Shown here: positions 27,581 through 36,429 of the stretch, piece by piece
How positions within the stretch are numbered: the first letter of the stretch is position 1
Layout of the letters: each line of letters opens with the position of its first letter
Source of the DNA: a bacterium
GTDB taxonomy: Bacteria; Babelota; Babeliae; Babelales; JABJEI01
Assembly (NCBI GenBank): GCA_018663245.1
Contig: JABJEI010000025.1
Coordinates: 1 to 53,062 of the forward strand
Direction of reading: 5' to 3'
Length of the DNA: 53,062 nucleotides
The notes under the pieces: model-generated
Seen by the model: the letters and a program-made list of their open reading frames with translations, nothing else
Database searches by the model: none
Told to the model about the DNA's origin: nothing
Made by a program: the position numbers and the translations under genes

Positions 27581-29227
27581 ATGAACAGTTCGGCCCTTGT
27601 ACTAGCTCCCCCCTTAATAGTTTTATTTATTGCCTACTTAAGTAAAAACATTAAATACTCGCTTATAGGCGGCATAGCCAGTGCAGCTCTACTAGCCACA
27701 CAAGGCTCAATAACACAATCTATAAGCTTAGTTTTACGTAGATTTTATGCGCAAACTGACCTGAGCAAAATCGGTTCATTTTTTGGTGGCCCAAACCCAC
27801 CTGAAATGCTGTACATTTGCATATTTCTTACTTTGGTAGGAATCATGATCGCGCTCATTACGCACACCGGCGGAGCAAGAGCTTATAGCCAAATAATCTC
27901 TCGCAAGCTAAGAAGCGCCCGTAGCGCAGAGCGAGCCTCAATACTCGTGTCACTAGCATTCTTAGTCGATGATTACATGAGCAACCTCATGACAGGGTGC
28001 ATCATGCGGCCGCTAACCGACAAATTTAAAATTCCACGAGCAAAATTCGCTTATCTGATCGATTCGATCTCAACAACCCTGTGCATAGTCGTACCCTTCT
28101 CTGACTGGGCCGCATACGCTGTTGTACAGATACAAGGCTCTGGTATCGGCGCTGCTCATGAGCTACCTCTTATTCTGGGCTCACCTTTTGCCGTATACCT
28201 AAAAACGATTCCGTTTATGATCTATTCAATCGCTACACTTGCAGTTGTGCTATTGATCGTAAACAGGTCTCTATCGTTTGGCGCAATGAAAAAGCATGAG
28301 ATGTTGGCACAAAAAACTGGCGATCTATTTGGTGGCCATCCAGAACATGCAGAAAAAATAACCGCTCCTGCCGGCTCTTCAAATAGCAGCCTGATTGATT
28401 TCATTGTACCTATCGCAACGTTAATTTTTACTATTCTTGTTTCGGTACTTATCTCAGGTAAATTTTATCTGTTTGGCGGAACAAACGGACTCTTCCAAGC
28501 TATACGCAGCGTCGGGACAGAAGGAGTTTATTTCTCGCTTTTGGTCGGAAGTTTTTTTGCAATAGTAGCAGGTTTTGGATGGGCATTTATAACAAACAAA
28601 AATTACACCACAGCCAATATATACGAATCAATCAAGGAGGGCGTTGCCCTGATGGGACCAACTGTTTTTATCTTGTTATTAGCGTGGACCTTCAACAGCA
28701 TATTAAGGGCAGACCTACATACAGGTGTATATCTTGCAAAACTTGCTAGTGGAACAATAAACATAAACTTAATGCCGTTTATCTTTTTCTTGATATCGTT
28801 TGTGGCAGCATTTGCAACCGGATCTTCTTGGGGTGTATTTGCAATTATGATGCCCATCGCGATACCAATGCTAGTAGCCCTAGCCGGCATCTCTGGCGTA
28901 CCAATGGCCAACAATATCGCAATGCTATTCCCAACACTTGGTGCAATTATATCTGGTGCTATTGCCGGTGATCACGTATCACCAGTTTCTGAGACTACCG
29001 TAATGGCTTCAATCAGTGCTGGTTGCTCTCTCATGAGCCACGTAACCACGCAACTTGAATACGCTTGGCCGGTAATTTTTTTCAGTGGATTAGGATTCTT
29101 GTCACTTGCTGTTATTCCTCATGCAAACAACCTACTAATCATGTTTGCCTGCACCACAGGTATCACCCTGATAGGAAGTATTGCAACCACATTGATTCGA
29201 GCGCGAAAAGGAAAGTTTTTACTTTAG
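27581..29227 (+). CDS. NhaC-family Na+/H+ antiporter
   Basis: NhaC-type antiporters exchange sodium for protons across the inner membrane. The 548-residue protein has about eleven to thirteen hydrophobic segments. Family landmarks include FLVDDYMSNLMTG in the first half and GSSWGVFAIMMPIAIPM with GAIAGDHVSPVSETTVM in the second. The conserved charged residues within membrane segments are kept. An AAGG precedes the ATG. The 3' end overlaps the convergent small secreted gene by four bases. Substrate could differ; related members exchange other ions or malate/lactate. Confidence 0.88.
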   Translation: MNSSALVLAPPLIVLFIAYLSKNIKYSLIGGIASAALLATQGSITQSISLVLRRFYAQTDLSKIGSFFGGPNPPEMLYICIFLTLVGIMIALITHTGGARAYSQIISRKLRSARSAERASILVSLAFLVDDYMSNLMTGCIMRPLTDKFKIPRAKFAYLIDSISTTLCIVVPFSDWAAYAVVQIQGSGIGAAHELPLILGSPFAVYLKTIPFMIYSIATLAVVLLIVNRSLSFGAMKKHEMLAQKTGDLFGGHPEHAEKITAPAGSSNSSLIDFIVPIATLIFTILVSVLISGKFYLFGGTNGLFQAIRSVGTEGVYFSLLVGSFFAIVAGFGWAFITNKNYTTANIYESIKEGVALMGPTVFILLLAWTFNSILRADLHTGVYLAKLASGTININLMPFIFFLISFVAAFATGSSWGVFAIMMPIAIPMLVALAGISGVPMANNIAMLFPTLGAIISGAIAGDHVSPVSETTVMASISAGCSLMSHVTTQLEYAWPVIFFSGLGFLSLAVIPHANNLLIMFACTTGITLIGSIATTLIRARKGKFLL

Positions 29228-29586
29228 CCTTTTGACAATCTATTAAGAGCATAGAGAGACTTATTTCTAACAGCCTGTTGATTATTTTCAGAAACTATTT
29301 TAATTTTTTCCATTTTACGTCCGGGACCAGACAAACATACACCGATTATAATCTTGTCTTCATTATTATTTCCATTCACACATCCCCCAAATAAGCCCAA
29401 ATAAACAACATCATTATTAGGCTTGATCATAGTAAAAAACACCTTGCTTCCAGCAATTAATTTTTTACCGGCAACAGGATTAGTAAATGTACGACTCGCT
29501 TTATCTGATAAGTTATAATTTAAACCACCAAACATCATTGATGCTGTAATCGCACTAATGCAAAGCGTATAGACTATTGTTTTCAT
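29224..29586 (-). CDS. Small secreted protein, unknown function
   Basis: A 120-residue protein with an N-terminal signal peptide (MKTIVYTLCISAITASMMFG) and a mature part of about 100 residues. The mature part contains a pair of cysteines (C69, C84), which could form a disulfide. GAGG lies upstream of the ATG. It is 52 bases downstream of the pepP stop on the same strand and may be cotranscribed. A weak separate promoter (TTACAG, 15 bases, TATACA) is also visible. No family is recognised. Confidence 0.65.
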   Translation of the reverse strand: MKTIVYTLCISAITASMMFGGLNYNLSDKASRTFTNPVAGKKLIAGSKVFFTMIKPNNDVVYLGLFGGCVNGNNNEDKIIIGVCLSGPGRKMEKIKIVSENNQQAVRNKSLYALNRLSKG

Positions 29587-29638
29587 TTTTAAACCTCATC
29601 ACTACACGCTGTATAACAATTTTTATTGAGCTGTAACT

Positions 29639-30931
29639 TTAATTAAAGTTACTTTGAACCAATTCGTAAATATCATCAACACTACGAGCAAGGTCGTGCG
29701 ACAAACATACCGCACCCTTGGGTGTAATCCAGAAGTTATCTTCTATGCGGATGCCTATTCCTTCTTTGGGTAAATAAAGCCCTGGCTCAATCGTGATAAC
29801 ATCACCAGCCTCAAGAGGCTTATTGTGATCACCAACATCATGAACATCTAGACCAAGAAAGTGCCCCAGTCCATGAGGGAAGTAACGATCATAATCACCG
29901 CGTTCTTTAAGAAACTTACACGCGAGGTGATGCAGTGAAGCGTCCTGTTCATCCGGATTACTTAACCAAAGACCCGGCTTAGCCAAGTCTGCGATGTATT
30001 CCTGTGTATCCAGAACAATTTGATATAGCTCACGCTGACGAGCTGTAAACTTGCCTGATACAGGATAAGTACGCGTAATGTCAGCACAATACTGCTCGTA
30101 CTGCGCCCCAACATCAACAACAACTAAATCCCCAGCCTTAAGCTCACCAGTGCAATCACTGTAATGCAATACCGTTGCGTTATGCCCACTTGCAACAATG
30201 CTAGGATAGGCTGGACGAGCTTCGGCCTCAGTAAACACATATTCTATACCAGCACGCACACGAGCCTCAGTCTGACCTGGTTCAATCAGGCTAGCTGCAG
30301 CCTCATGAGCAACAGAGGTTATATCACATGCATTGTAAAGAGATTCTATCTCATCATTTGACTTTGAACGTCGCATTGAGGCAATAACTGAAGAAATATC
30401 GCAAACATTTTGTTCCATAGTCGGTAGCAGTTGCATCAACTTCCGCTGTACAATCGTCTGGCCAAACCTACTCAGGCCGTCATCAGCTTTAGCAATAAAA
30501 ATCTTGCCCGCCTTATTGATGATACCACTCAAGTTCGCCAACAAATCTTGCCACAAAGCTTGGTCAAAAAATGGTGTAGGGCTGTAACTCATACCTGCTT
30601 TGCCCAAAAATCGAATGTCATCAACGAGAAGTTGCTTCTTCCACTCAGGGCTCAACTCAATGCCACCCTTTACCCAGAGAGAGCGATTTTGTTTGAATTT
30701 TGGCAAATACAAGACACTTGTGCCATCCAAATTCAGCAACAACTGCATTCCCGGCTCGTTAATTCCGGTAAAATAGTAAAATGTACTGTCTTGTAAAAAT
30801 CGTATGCGATCAGATTCGTAGTTTGCACTCAACAACACCGCACCAGTTTTGAGTGATGGGTATTCTTTTTTTAATGATGCAACTAGTTCTTGTCTGCGTT
30901 GCGCGTAAATACCGTATTCTTTTTTTTCCAT
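29639..30931 (-). CDS. pepP: Xaa-Pro aminopeptidase (M24B)
   Basis: This enzyme removes N-terminal residues that precede proline, using two metal ions. The 430-residue protein has the creatinase-like N-terminal domain, including FYYFTGINEPGMQLLL. The pita-bread catalytic domain has the ligand segments VVVDVGAQYEQYCADITRT (two Asp), HGLGHFLGLDVHD, ITIEPGLY and GIRIED. The start is placed at the ATG at 30931 because AAGGG precedes it by nine bases. It is the last gene of a yidC-recR-pepP run. Confidence 0.94.
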   Translation of the reverse strand: MEKKEYGIYAQRRQELVASLKKEYPSLKTGAVLLSANYESDRIRFLQDSTFYYFTGINEPGMQLLLNLDGTSVLYLPKFKQNRSLWVKGGIELSPEWKKQLLVDDIRFLGKAGMSYSPTPFFDQALWQDLLANLSGIINKAGKIFIAKADDGLSRFGQTIVQRKLMQLLPTMEQNVCDISSVIASMRRSKSNDEIESLYNACDITSVAHEAAASLIEPGQTEARVRAGIEYVFTEAEARPAYPSIVASGHNATVLHYSDCTGELKAGDLVVVDVGAQYEQYCADITRTYPVSGKFTARQRELYQIVLDTQEYIADLAKPGLWLSNPDEQDASLHHLACKFLKERGDYDRYFPHGLGHFLGLDVHDVGDHNKPLEAGDVITIEPGLYLPKEGIGIRIEDNFWITPKGAVCLSHDLARSVDDIYELVQSNFN

Positions 30932-30956
30932 TCCAATATCCCTTGTTACCATCTTG

Positions 30957-31571
30957 TCACAAATTTCCAGATAAAGAACGACGATCAGAAAGTGCCTGAT
31001 AAATCGTAAGCCTGTCCATAAAAGCTATTGAGCCTCCGGCAGGAACCCCACGAGACAGCGCACTCACCATGACGCCACTTTTTTTAAGCTGCCCAACAAC
31101 GTAAATTGATGTTGCCTCTCCCTCTGGAGTCTGATTAAGTGCAAGAATAATCTCTTTAATTTTGCCCTTCTCAACTCGTCTGACCAGATGTTGAACCGTT
31201 AAGTCTTGCGGACCAACCCCGTCCAACGGACTAACAAGCCCGCACAGAACGTGATACAACCCGCGATAACTTTCTGAGGTCTCGATGCTAAGTGCATCTT
31301 GCCAGCTTTGAACAACACAAACAACGGATTGATCCCGTTTTGACGAAGTACAAAAGCTACACGGCTTTGAACGCTCTATCCAGATAAAACAGTCTGAGCA
31401 GCGAATTATCTGATCACGCGCTTTGGTAAGCGCATCACACAAGTTAGCCACCATTCGTGGGTCAGACCCAAGAAGATGATCAACAACTCGATACAAATTC
31501 TTGGATGCCAAGTACGGTACCTGCTGCAACTGACGAAGAAGCTGCTTAAGATGTGGTACCGAATTGATCAT
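30957..31571 (-). CDS. recR: Recombination mediator RecR
   Basis: RecR works with RecO and RecF to load RecA on gapped DNA. The 204-residue protein has an N-terminal helix-hairpin-helix. A four-cysteine zinc finger (C58, C61, C71, C74) is followed by a Toprim domain starting VVCVVQSWQDALSIE. The segment YHVLCGLVSPLDGVGPQDL is characteristic. Its start overlaps the yidC stop by four bases, so the two are translationally coupled. recF and recO are not in the window. Confidence 0.95.
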   Translation of the reverse strand: MINSVPHLKQLLRQLQQVPYLASKNLYRVVDHLLGSDPRMVANLCDALTKARDQIIRCSDCFIWIERSKPCSFCTSSKRDQSVVCVVQSWQDALSIETSESYRGLYHVLCGLVSPLDGVGPQDLTVQHLVRRVEKGKIKEIILALNQTPEGEATSIYVVGQLKKSGVMVSALSRGVPAGGSIAFMDRLTIYQALSDRRSLSGNL

Positions 31572-33235
31572 CTAGACGACCGAAACATATTGCGCAACTT
31601 AGATTGAGCAAGCATAAATAACGAATTAACCATCATGTAAAGCTGTACACCAGCTGGCAACGTAGTAAAGAGCGCGGTTAAACCAACGGTCATAACGATA
31701 CCAGTCATGCGTCCGGCAGGAGTTGCTTTTTTGTTACCAAAGGCTAACTGAACACCCATGCACAGACCAGCTATAATAGGCAAAATGTAGTACGGATCAC
31801 GTGCCGATAAGTCAGAAACCCACAAAAATGGTACGTGGTACAACTCAATTGCATTACTAAGAACCGTATACAGTCCAATAAAAACAGGTGCTTGAAAAAG
31901 CATCGTGAGGCAACCGCCCCCCATACTCTTAAACTGCTCTTTGGCGATTTGTGCCTGCTCGATAGCTAAACGCTCAGGATCATCCTTAAAGTGTCTTTTA
32001 ACAGCCGTCATTCTTCGCTTAAATTCATCTTGTTTTTTTGCGGCTTGACCAGGATCGCCAGGCATAAAAGGTGCCAAAAGCAAACGTATTAAGAGCGTCA
32101 AAAGAATAATTGCTAAGCCAAAATTATTGGTGTAACCATTAAAAAACTTAAGAACAAAAAAGAGAGGTCTCGCAACCGGACCAAGCCAACCATAATTCAA
32201 TGTACTGGTAAGGCGAGGATCAACGGCTGTAAGCCTTGAAGCTTCTTTGGGTCCTAAGTAAAACGACATGTTCCACTCAGCAGCCTTGTCAACAACAGGG
32301 CCTTCAAGAATGGCGATCATAGCTCCATCATTATCAAATGTATGGTAAGCACGCTTCACAAAGTGCTGTGCGTCTTTGGTCATTGCATGCACGGTGTATC
32401 TGCCCGATAGACCGAACAACGTCGGCTCAACCCAGCACGTACCGCTAGACTTACCAGTGATAGCTTTACGCTCAAAACCGGTTGTAAGTCCCTGAACAAA
32501 AGAGGCTCTATACCTGCTGTTTGCAATAGGTTGTGGTTCATTCAAAAGTAGTCTTGCTTGAACTGGATTGCTGCTATCACTAGCGACAAGTTCAAGTTTT
32601 ACATCAACTTTATCTGAATCTTTGTATACCGTGTATGTCTTTTTGATTTCGGCTTGATTTGTTTTAGCGGTGTAAGAGATAACTTGAGTATCACCAACCT
32701 CTTTATTACCAACCATGTTATAGCGATAAGGAGTAGCCTTATCCAATGCAACCTCAAACATGCGCCATTCGCGCTGCTGAGCAACTGGAGCAACTACCGT
32801 ACTAAGTTGATCACCACTTGGTGTACGCAACAGAAGCTGCTTGATAGTACCGCCACGATTAGTGAACACAAGCGTCTGGCCGCTATGTTTACGAACTTCA
32901 ATCGTCTGTTCATCAAACGATTTTTGATCATCAACAAAATCAATCTCTTTATTGAGCGGTCTATAAACACTGTTTACAGGGTAATTAACGTCGTTGCCAA
33001 CATCCTCACCAAGCTCTTTTTTGATAGATTTTAGCTGTTCACGTAAATATGATTCTCGCTCAGATGGATTCATCGACCCACCAGCACTCTCATGCGAAGG
33101 TACCGATAATTGTTGCCCAGACTGAGGAGCTTTTTGTGATAAATTGTTTGGCGATGGCTTGAAGAAAAAGTGCTGTACAACAGCAGCAGTAATCATAGCC
33201 AAAGCAAACGGCAGAAGAAGTTCTCTAAATTTCAT
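31568..33235 (-). CDS. yidC: Membrane protein insertase YidC (Gram-negative type)
   Basis: YidC inserts and folds inner-membrane proteins alone or with SecYEG. The 555-residue length matches the Gram-negative form: an N-terminal membrane segment (7-25), a large periplasmic domain (about 60-345) and a C-terminal bundle of five membrane segments. The conserved membrane arginine lies in LLTLLIRLLLAPF. GCLTMLFQAPVFIGLYTVL is also clear. The large periplasmic domain supports a two-membrane cell envelope. The usual rpmH-rnpA neighbours are absent. Confidence 0.95.
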   Translation of the reverse strand: MKFRELLLPFALAMITAAVVQHFFFKPSPNNLSQKAPQSGQQLSVPSHESAGGSMNPSERESYLREQLKSIKKELGEDVGNDVNYPVNSVYRPLNKEIDFVDDQKSFDEQTIEVRKHSGQTLVFTNRGGTIKQLLLRTPSGDQLSTVVAPVAQQREWRMFEVALDKATPYRYNMVGNKEVGDTQVISYTAKTNQAEIKKTYTVYKDSDKVDVKLELVASDSSNPVQARLLLNEPQPIANSRYRASFVQGLTTGFERKAITGKSSGTCWVEPTLFGLSGRYTVHAMTKDAQHFVKRAYHTFDNDGAMIAILEGPVVDKAAEWNMSFYLGPKEASRLTAVDPRLTSTLNYGWLGPVARPLFFVLKFFNGYTNNFGLAIILLTLLIRLLLAPFMPGDPGQAAKKQDEFKRRMTAVKRHFKDDPERLAIEQAQIAKEQFKSMGGGCLTMLFQAPVFIGLYTVLSNAIELYHVPFLWVSDLSARDPYYILPIIAGLCMGVQLAFGNKKATPAGRMTGIVMTVGLTALFTTLPAGVQLYMMVNSLFMLAQSKLRNMFRSSR

Positions 33236-33288
33236 AGAGTTTAAGCCCTGATAAGGTAAAAGAAATTGAAAAATAAACTAACATAGAA

Positions 33289-33307
33289 TATGGTTAATGC
33301 TACCATA
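33289..33307. promoter_or_regulatory. Inverted repeat upstream of yidC
   Basis: TATGGT (33289-33294) and ACCATA (33302-33307) form a perfect six-base inverted repeat with a seven-base centre. On the minus strand it lies just before a TATTCT -10-like box for yidC. It could be an operator, perhaps for the adjacent MerR-like regulator, but this is a guess. Confidence 0.25.
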
Positions 33308-33416
33308 AAAAGAGCTTTCCTTCCAAAAACCTAACATTATGGAGATAATCTTTAACAACAGCATACGAGCAACATAAAACTGTATGTTAGCATCATTTAC
33401 AAAGAAGGGTGGATAT

Positions 33417-33785
33417 ATGAAGCAGGCCAAACGAACACGGATTGGTGCTCTTGCACAATCACTTGAGGTCGAACGATTTGTTATTAGATTTTGGGAAAAA
33501 GAGTTTTCCATAAAATCAAGACGCTCCGAAGGTGGTCAACGTTGGTATACAAAAAAAGATGTTGATCGATTCTGCCTAATCAAAGACCTTTTATATAAAA
33601 AGAAGTTTACTATCGCCGGAGCTAAACAGTACTTAAAAAGCAGCAACAGTACCAGCCCCGAATCCATAATTCCCTCAATAGTAATGCCAACACAAGAATC
33701 ACAAAAATCATCTAAACAGCTAATTTTGAAGCTAGAATCAATAAAAGAGCAACTCATGCAACTTCAACAATCGCTTGAACTTTAA
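33417..33785 (+). CDS. MerR-like helix-turn-helix regulator
   Basis: MerR-type proteins bind DNA as dimers and alter promoters with long spacers. The 122-residue protein has one winged-helix domain (about 5-75): IGALAQSLEVERFVIRFWEK, then the wing SRRSEGGQRWYTKKDVDRF and FTIAGAKQYL. The C-terminal part (about 95-122) looks like a dimerisation coiled coil. There are no Cys or His clusters for metal sensing. The start at 33417 is supported by GAAGGG; an earlier ATG lacks one. It is divergent from yidC and 77 bases before murC. Confidence 0.88.
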   Translation: MKQAKRTRIGALAQSLEVERFVIRFWEKEFSIKSRRSEGGQRWYTKKDVDRFCLIKDLLYKKKFTIAGAKQYLKSSNSTSPESIIPSIVMPTQESQKSSKQLILKLESIKEQLMQLQQSLEL

Positions 33786-33809
33786 CACCACTATCGCATG
33801 CTCTACAAT
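33781..33809 (+). promoter_or_regulatory. Promoter candidate for murC
   Basis: TTTAAC (33781-33786), overlapping the merR-like stop codon, then 17 bases and TACAAT (33804-33809). It lies about 55 bases before the murC ATG. Confidence 0.45.
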
Positions 33810-33862
33810 ACAATTTCGTATAAGCCCTGGCTAACATCTGCATAAATTTTAAAAGGCCAAGC

Positions 33863-35257
33863 ATGTACAAAAAAAAGGCGCACATTCATTTTGTTGGCAT
33901 CGGTGGCATAGGTATGAGTGGCATTGCCACAATTTTAGCTTATCAAGGCTACACCATTAGCGGGTGCGACCTTGACATAGAACAGCAAAGCGTACGACAG
34001 CTAAAAGATATGGGCTGCTCAATTTTTGAAGGCCACAACTGCTTTAAAGAGCAGAACATCACGCCAGATGTTGTAGTTTACACATCAGCGGTAAAGCCAT
34101 CACACCCTGAGATCCTTGCGGCACAAAAATTAGGCATACCAACAATCGGGCGTGCATTAATGCTAGCCGAGCTAATGCGCACAAAATACAGCGTTGCCAT
34201 TGCAGGCTCACACGGAAAAACAACTACAACTTCGATGATCGCACATATCCTAATTGAGGCCGAAAAGGACCCAACAGTAATAATCGGTGGTCATCTAAAA
34301 AACATCTCTTCCAATGCTCGATTTGGTGATGGCGATTTTTTGGTAGCAGAAGCTGACGAAAGCGACCGATCATTACTTAGACTACACGCAACACTAGCTG
34401 TAATCACAAACATCGACCTAGAACACCTGGAAACATATAAAGATCTTGATGACATAAAAGAAACCTTCAAGGCTTTTTTACTCAACCTACCATTCTACGG
34501 CAAAGCAATAATCTGCCTGGACGACCCGAATATTCGCTCGCTGCTCCCCCTACCCTCAACAAAAATAATCTCGTACGGAATAAACGAAGACGCCGACTAC
34601 CAGGCTAAGACCATTCAACTAATGCCCGAGACTTCCTCATGCCAGATTTACAACAAAAAAGCCGACCAAATAATCGGTAACTTAACTATCAACATGGCAG
34701 GAATTCATAATGTTTCTAACGCTCTTGCAGCAACCGCTGTTGCCCTGGATCTAGACGTATCGTTTGAACAGGTCACTAAGGCTCTGGCTAGCTTCAAAGG
34801 AATCGACAGGCGCTTTACTTATCACGGCACCTATCGCGACGCAGAAATTTTTGATGACTATGGGCACCATCCCAAAGAGATTTACTACACCTTGATGGCC
34901 GCTAGAAGACGAGCAAAAAACCGCCTGATCGTTGTTTTTCAACCCCATCGCTATACTCGTACATCAAAATTATGGGACGATTTCGTCAACATGTTTAAGA
35001 GTCAACCGATCGACGAGCTGATAATAACCGATATCTATTCGGCCAGTGAAGAACCGATAGAAGGCGTCACAAGCAAAAAAATGTGCGATGCCATTACACA
35101 AGCACAAACATCATACCCTGTGACCTACGCGCCTTTTAGCAAGGATTTCAATAACATTAAGGCCGTGCTGGATACCCGCATAGCGCCCAATGACCTGGTC
35201 CTTCTTTTGGGTGCAGGTAAACTGAACCTTTTTGCGGCCCAACTAACCGACTCATAA
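33863..35257 (+). CDS. murC: UDP-N-acetylmuramate--L-alanine ligase
   Basis: MurC adds the first amino acid to the peptidoglycan stem peptide using ATP. The 464-residue protein has the N-terminal nucleotide-binding FVGIGGIGMSGIA at 10-22. The ATP loop GSHGKTTTT is at 115-123, and EADESDRS and NIDLEHLE follow. The C-terminal domain has FDDYGHHPKEI and FQPHRYTRT. Length is normal, which favours MurC over Mpl, the recycling ligase. No other mur gene is adjacent. It implies that the organism makes at least some peptidoglycan precursor. Confidence 0.94.
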   Translation: MYKKKAHIHFVGIGGIGMSGIATILAYQGYTISGCDLDIEQQSVRQLKDMGCSIFEGHNCFKEQNITPDVVVYTSAVKPSHPEILAAQKLGIPTIGRALMLAELMRTKYSVAIAGSHGKTTTTSMIAHILIEAEKDPTVIIGGHLKNISSNARFGDGDFLVAEADESDRSLLRLHATLAVITNIDLEHLETYKDLDDIKETFKAFLLNLPFYGKAIICLDDPNIRSLLPLPSTKIISYGINEDADYQAKTIQLMPETSSCQIYNKKADQIIGNLTINMAGIHNVSNALAATAVALDLDVSFEQVTKALASFKGIDRRFTYHGTYRDAEIFDDYGHHPKEIYYTLMAARRRAKNRLIVVFQPHRYTRTSKLWDDFVNMFKSQPIDELIITDIYSASEEPIEGVTSKKMCDAITQAQTSYPVTYAPFSKDFNNIKAVLDTRIAPNDLVLLLGAGKLNLFAAQLTDS

Positions 35258-35331
35258 GACTGTAAACCCATCACACAACATGATTATAAATAAAAAATCA
35301 TTACTATTCTTACTAACCATTGCTATTATTA

Positions 35332-35360
35332 TTGCACATTTGCCATACTTATCATATAAG
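35332..35360 (+). promoter_or_regulatory. Promoter candidate for the small Gly-rich secreted proteins
   Basis: TTGCAC (35332-35337), 17 bases, TATAAG (35355-35360), about 30 bases before the first start codon. Confidence 0.5.
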
Positions 35361-35390
35361 TAGCAATGATACAAAAATAAGGAGCTTATC

Positions 35391-35624
35391 ATGCAAACAA
35401 AAAAAATAGCATTAACTCTGCTAGCAGTGACCTTGCTAAACGCAATAAGCCTGCAAGCTGGTGCTGGATCATTTTTTGGAGGTCTTGGTGCTGGTGGAAT
35501 TAGTGGATTTTTATTAGGTAAATCCACTAATAACTCTGATGACTCTTCAAGAGTAAGAACACTTGAACAAAAAGTCCGAGAGTTACAAGAAGCAAACAGA
35601 AAGCTAATAGCACGATCAAGCTAA
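35391..35624 (+). CDS. Small secreted Gly-rich/coiled-coil protein A
   Basis: A 77-residue protein with a signal peptide (MQTKKIALTLLAVTLLNAISLQA). A Gly-rich hydrophobic segment (GAGSFFGGLGAGGISGFLLG, about 24-43) with GxxxG spacing follows, then a Ser/Asp linker and a short C-terminal coiled coil (RVRTLEQKVRELQEANRKL). A good AAGGAG site precedes it. It is followed 28 bases later by a protein of the same design. Function unknown; the glycine-zipper-like segment could insert in or associate with membranes. Confidence 0.75.
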   Translation: MQTKKIALTLLAVTLLNAISLQAGAGSFFGGLGAGGISGFLLGKSTNNSDDSSRVRTLEQKVRELQEANRKLIARSS

Positions 35625-35652
35625 ATATGAACTATATAAAAAGGAAAATATC

Positions 35653-35925
35653 ATGGAAATAAAACGTATAACCCTACTCGCCCTACTAACATTAGCTGGC
35701 CTAAGCACAACTCAATCACACGCTGACAGCGGTGGATTTGGTAGCGGATTTGCTGGTGGTATGTTTGGCGGTATGATGACAGGCGCAATTATGAATAGTG
35801 GCTCTCGACGCAACTACAGCAGTGACCGTTCATACACCAAAGCACTTGAACGCGAAAACCGCGACCTCCGTAGAAGTCAAAGAGATCTAGAAGATCGTCT
35901 TGATATTCTAGAGAAAAATATTTAA
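35653..35925 (+). CDS. Small secreted Gly-rich/coiled-coil protein B
   Basis: A 90-residue protein with the same layout as its upstream neighbour. It has a signal peptide (about 1-25, ending SHA) and a Gly/Met-rich hydrophobic segment (GFGSGFAGGMFGGMMTGAIM). An Arg/Ser/Tyr linker follows, then a charged C-terminal coiled coil (ALERENRDLRRSQRDLEDRL). An AAAGGAAA ribosome site precedes it. The two are probably tandem paralogues that have diverged. Function unknown. Confidence 0.75.
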   Translation: MEIKRITLLALLTLAGLSTTQSHADSGGFGSGFAGGMFGGMMTGAIMNSGSRRNYSSDRSYTKALERENRDLRRSQRDLEDRLDILEKNI

Positions 35926-35941
35926 ATAAAAATCACTACCC

Positions 35942-35971
35942 GGCTCCTACTAAGTAGAAATCTTAGGAGCC
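35942..35971. terminator. Possible hairpin terminator between converging genes
   Basis: GGCTCCTA (35942-35949) pairs perfectly with TAGGAGCC (35964-35971). The hairpin overlaps the lipoprotein stop codon. There is no close T run on the plus side, and on the minus side a T run appears only about ten bases later, so it is a weak call. Confidence 0.4.
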
Positions 35972-36417
35972 ACAACAATCTCAACCGTTTGATTCTTACC
36001 CGGCCCGGACTCAACACGAATAATGCACAGCTTTGTCGGTTTTTCAAAAGTCATAATCAACGGATCGCCCTGGTTAACACGTGTAAATTCACGCCACCCT
36101 AGTCGCTCCATCTGTTGATGATAATATTTCTGTACCGTGCCAGCTAGACCTTCAATTCTATACGATAAAAAGATTGTACCTGATGTATCATCACTTGAAG
36201 TAGCAACAGGCCTAACACCCAAAGGCACCGGAACATCTATCAGGCGAGCCTTGTTTTGAACAAAGCTCTCCTCTTTTTTTGTGCTTTTTTTATGCGAACC
36301 TGACCCACTACCCCCACAAGAAGGCAATAAAAACAGGCACAAAAAAACGCCCGCCAGTACAAGACTGACGGACGGTTTAATATCTTCAAAGTATGTTTTA
36401 AAACTCTCCATAAACAT
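35950..36417 (-). CDS. Lipoprotein, unknown function
   Basis: A 155-residue protein with an N-terminal membrane segment (about 16-33) ending in a lipobox, LLPSC, with the lipid-bearing C34 followed by GGSGSGS. The mature domain (about 60-155) contains VPVPLGVRPV, LSYRIEGLAGTVQKYYHQ and MERLGWREF, and has an alpha/beta look. I do not recognise the family. It starts 12 bases after rplS on the same strand and is likely cotranscribed. Start could be either of two Met codons, two residues apart. Confidence 0.75.
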   Translation of the reverse strand: MFMESFKTYFEDIKPSVSLVLAGVFLCLFLLPSCGGSGSGSHKKSTKKEESFVQNKARLIDVPVPLGVRPVATSSDDTSGTIFLSYRIEGLAGTVQKYYHQQMERLGWREFTRVNQGDPLIMTFEKPTKLCIIRVESGPGKNQTVEIVVAPKIST

Positions 36418-36429
36418 ACATTTAACTCT

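Noticed and set aside
33863-35257. Mpl (recycling ligase) instead of MurC
   Set aside because: Overall length and motifs fit MurC. Mpl cannot be fully excluded by eye but is less likely as the only Mur ligase seen.
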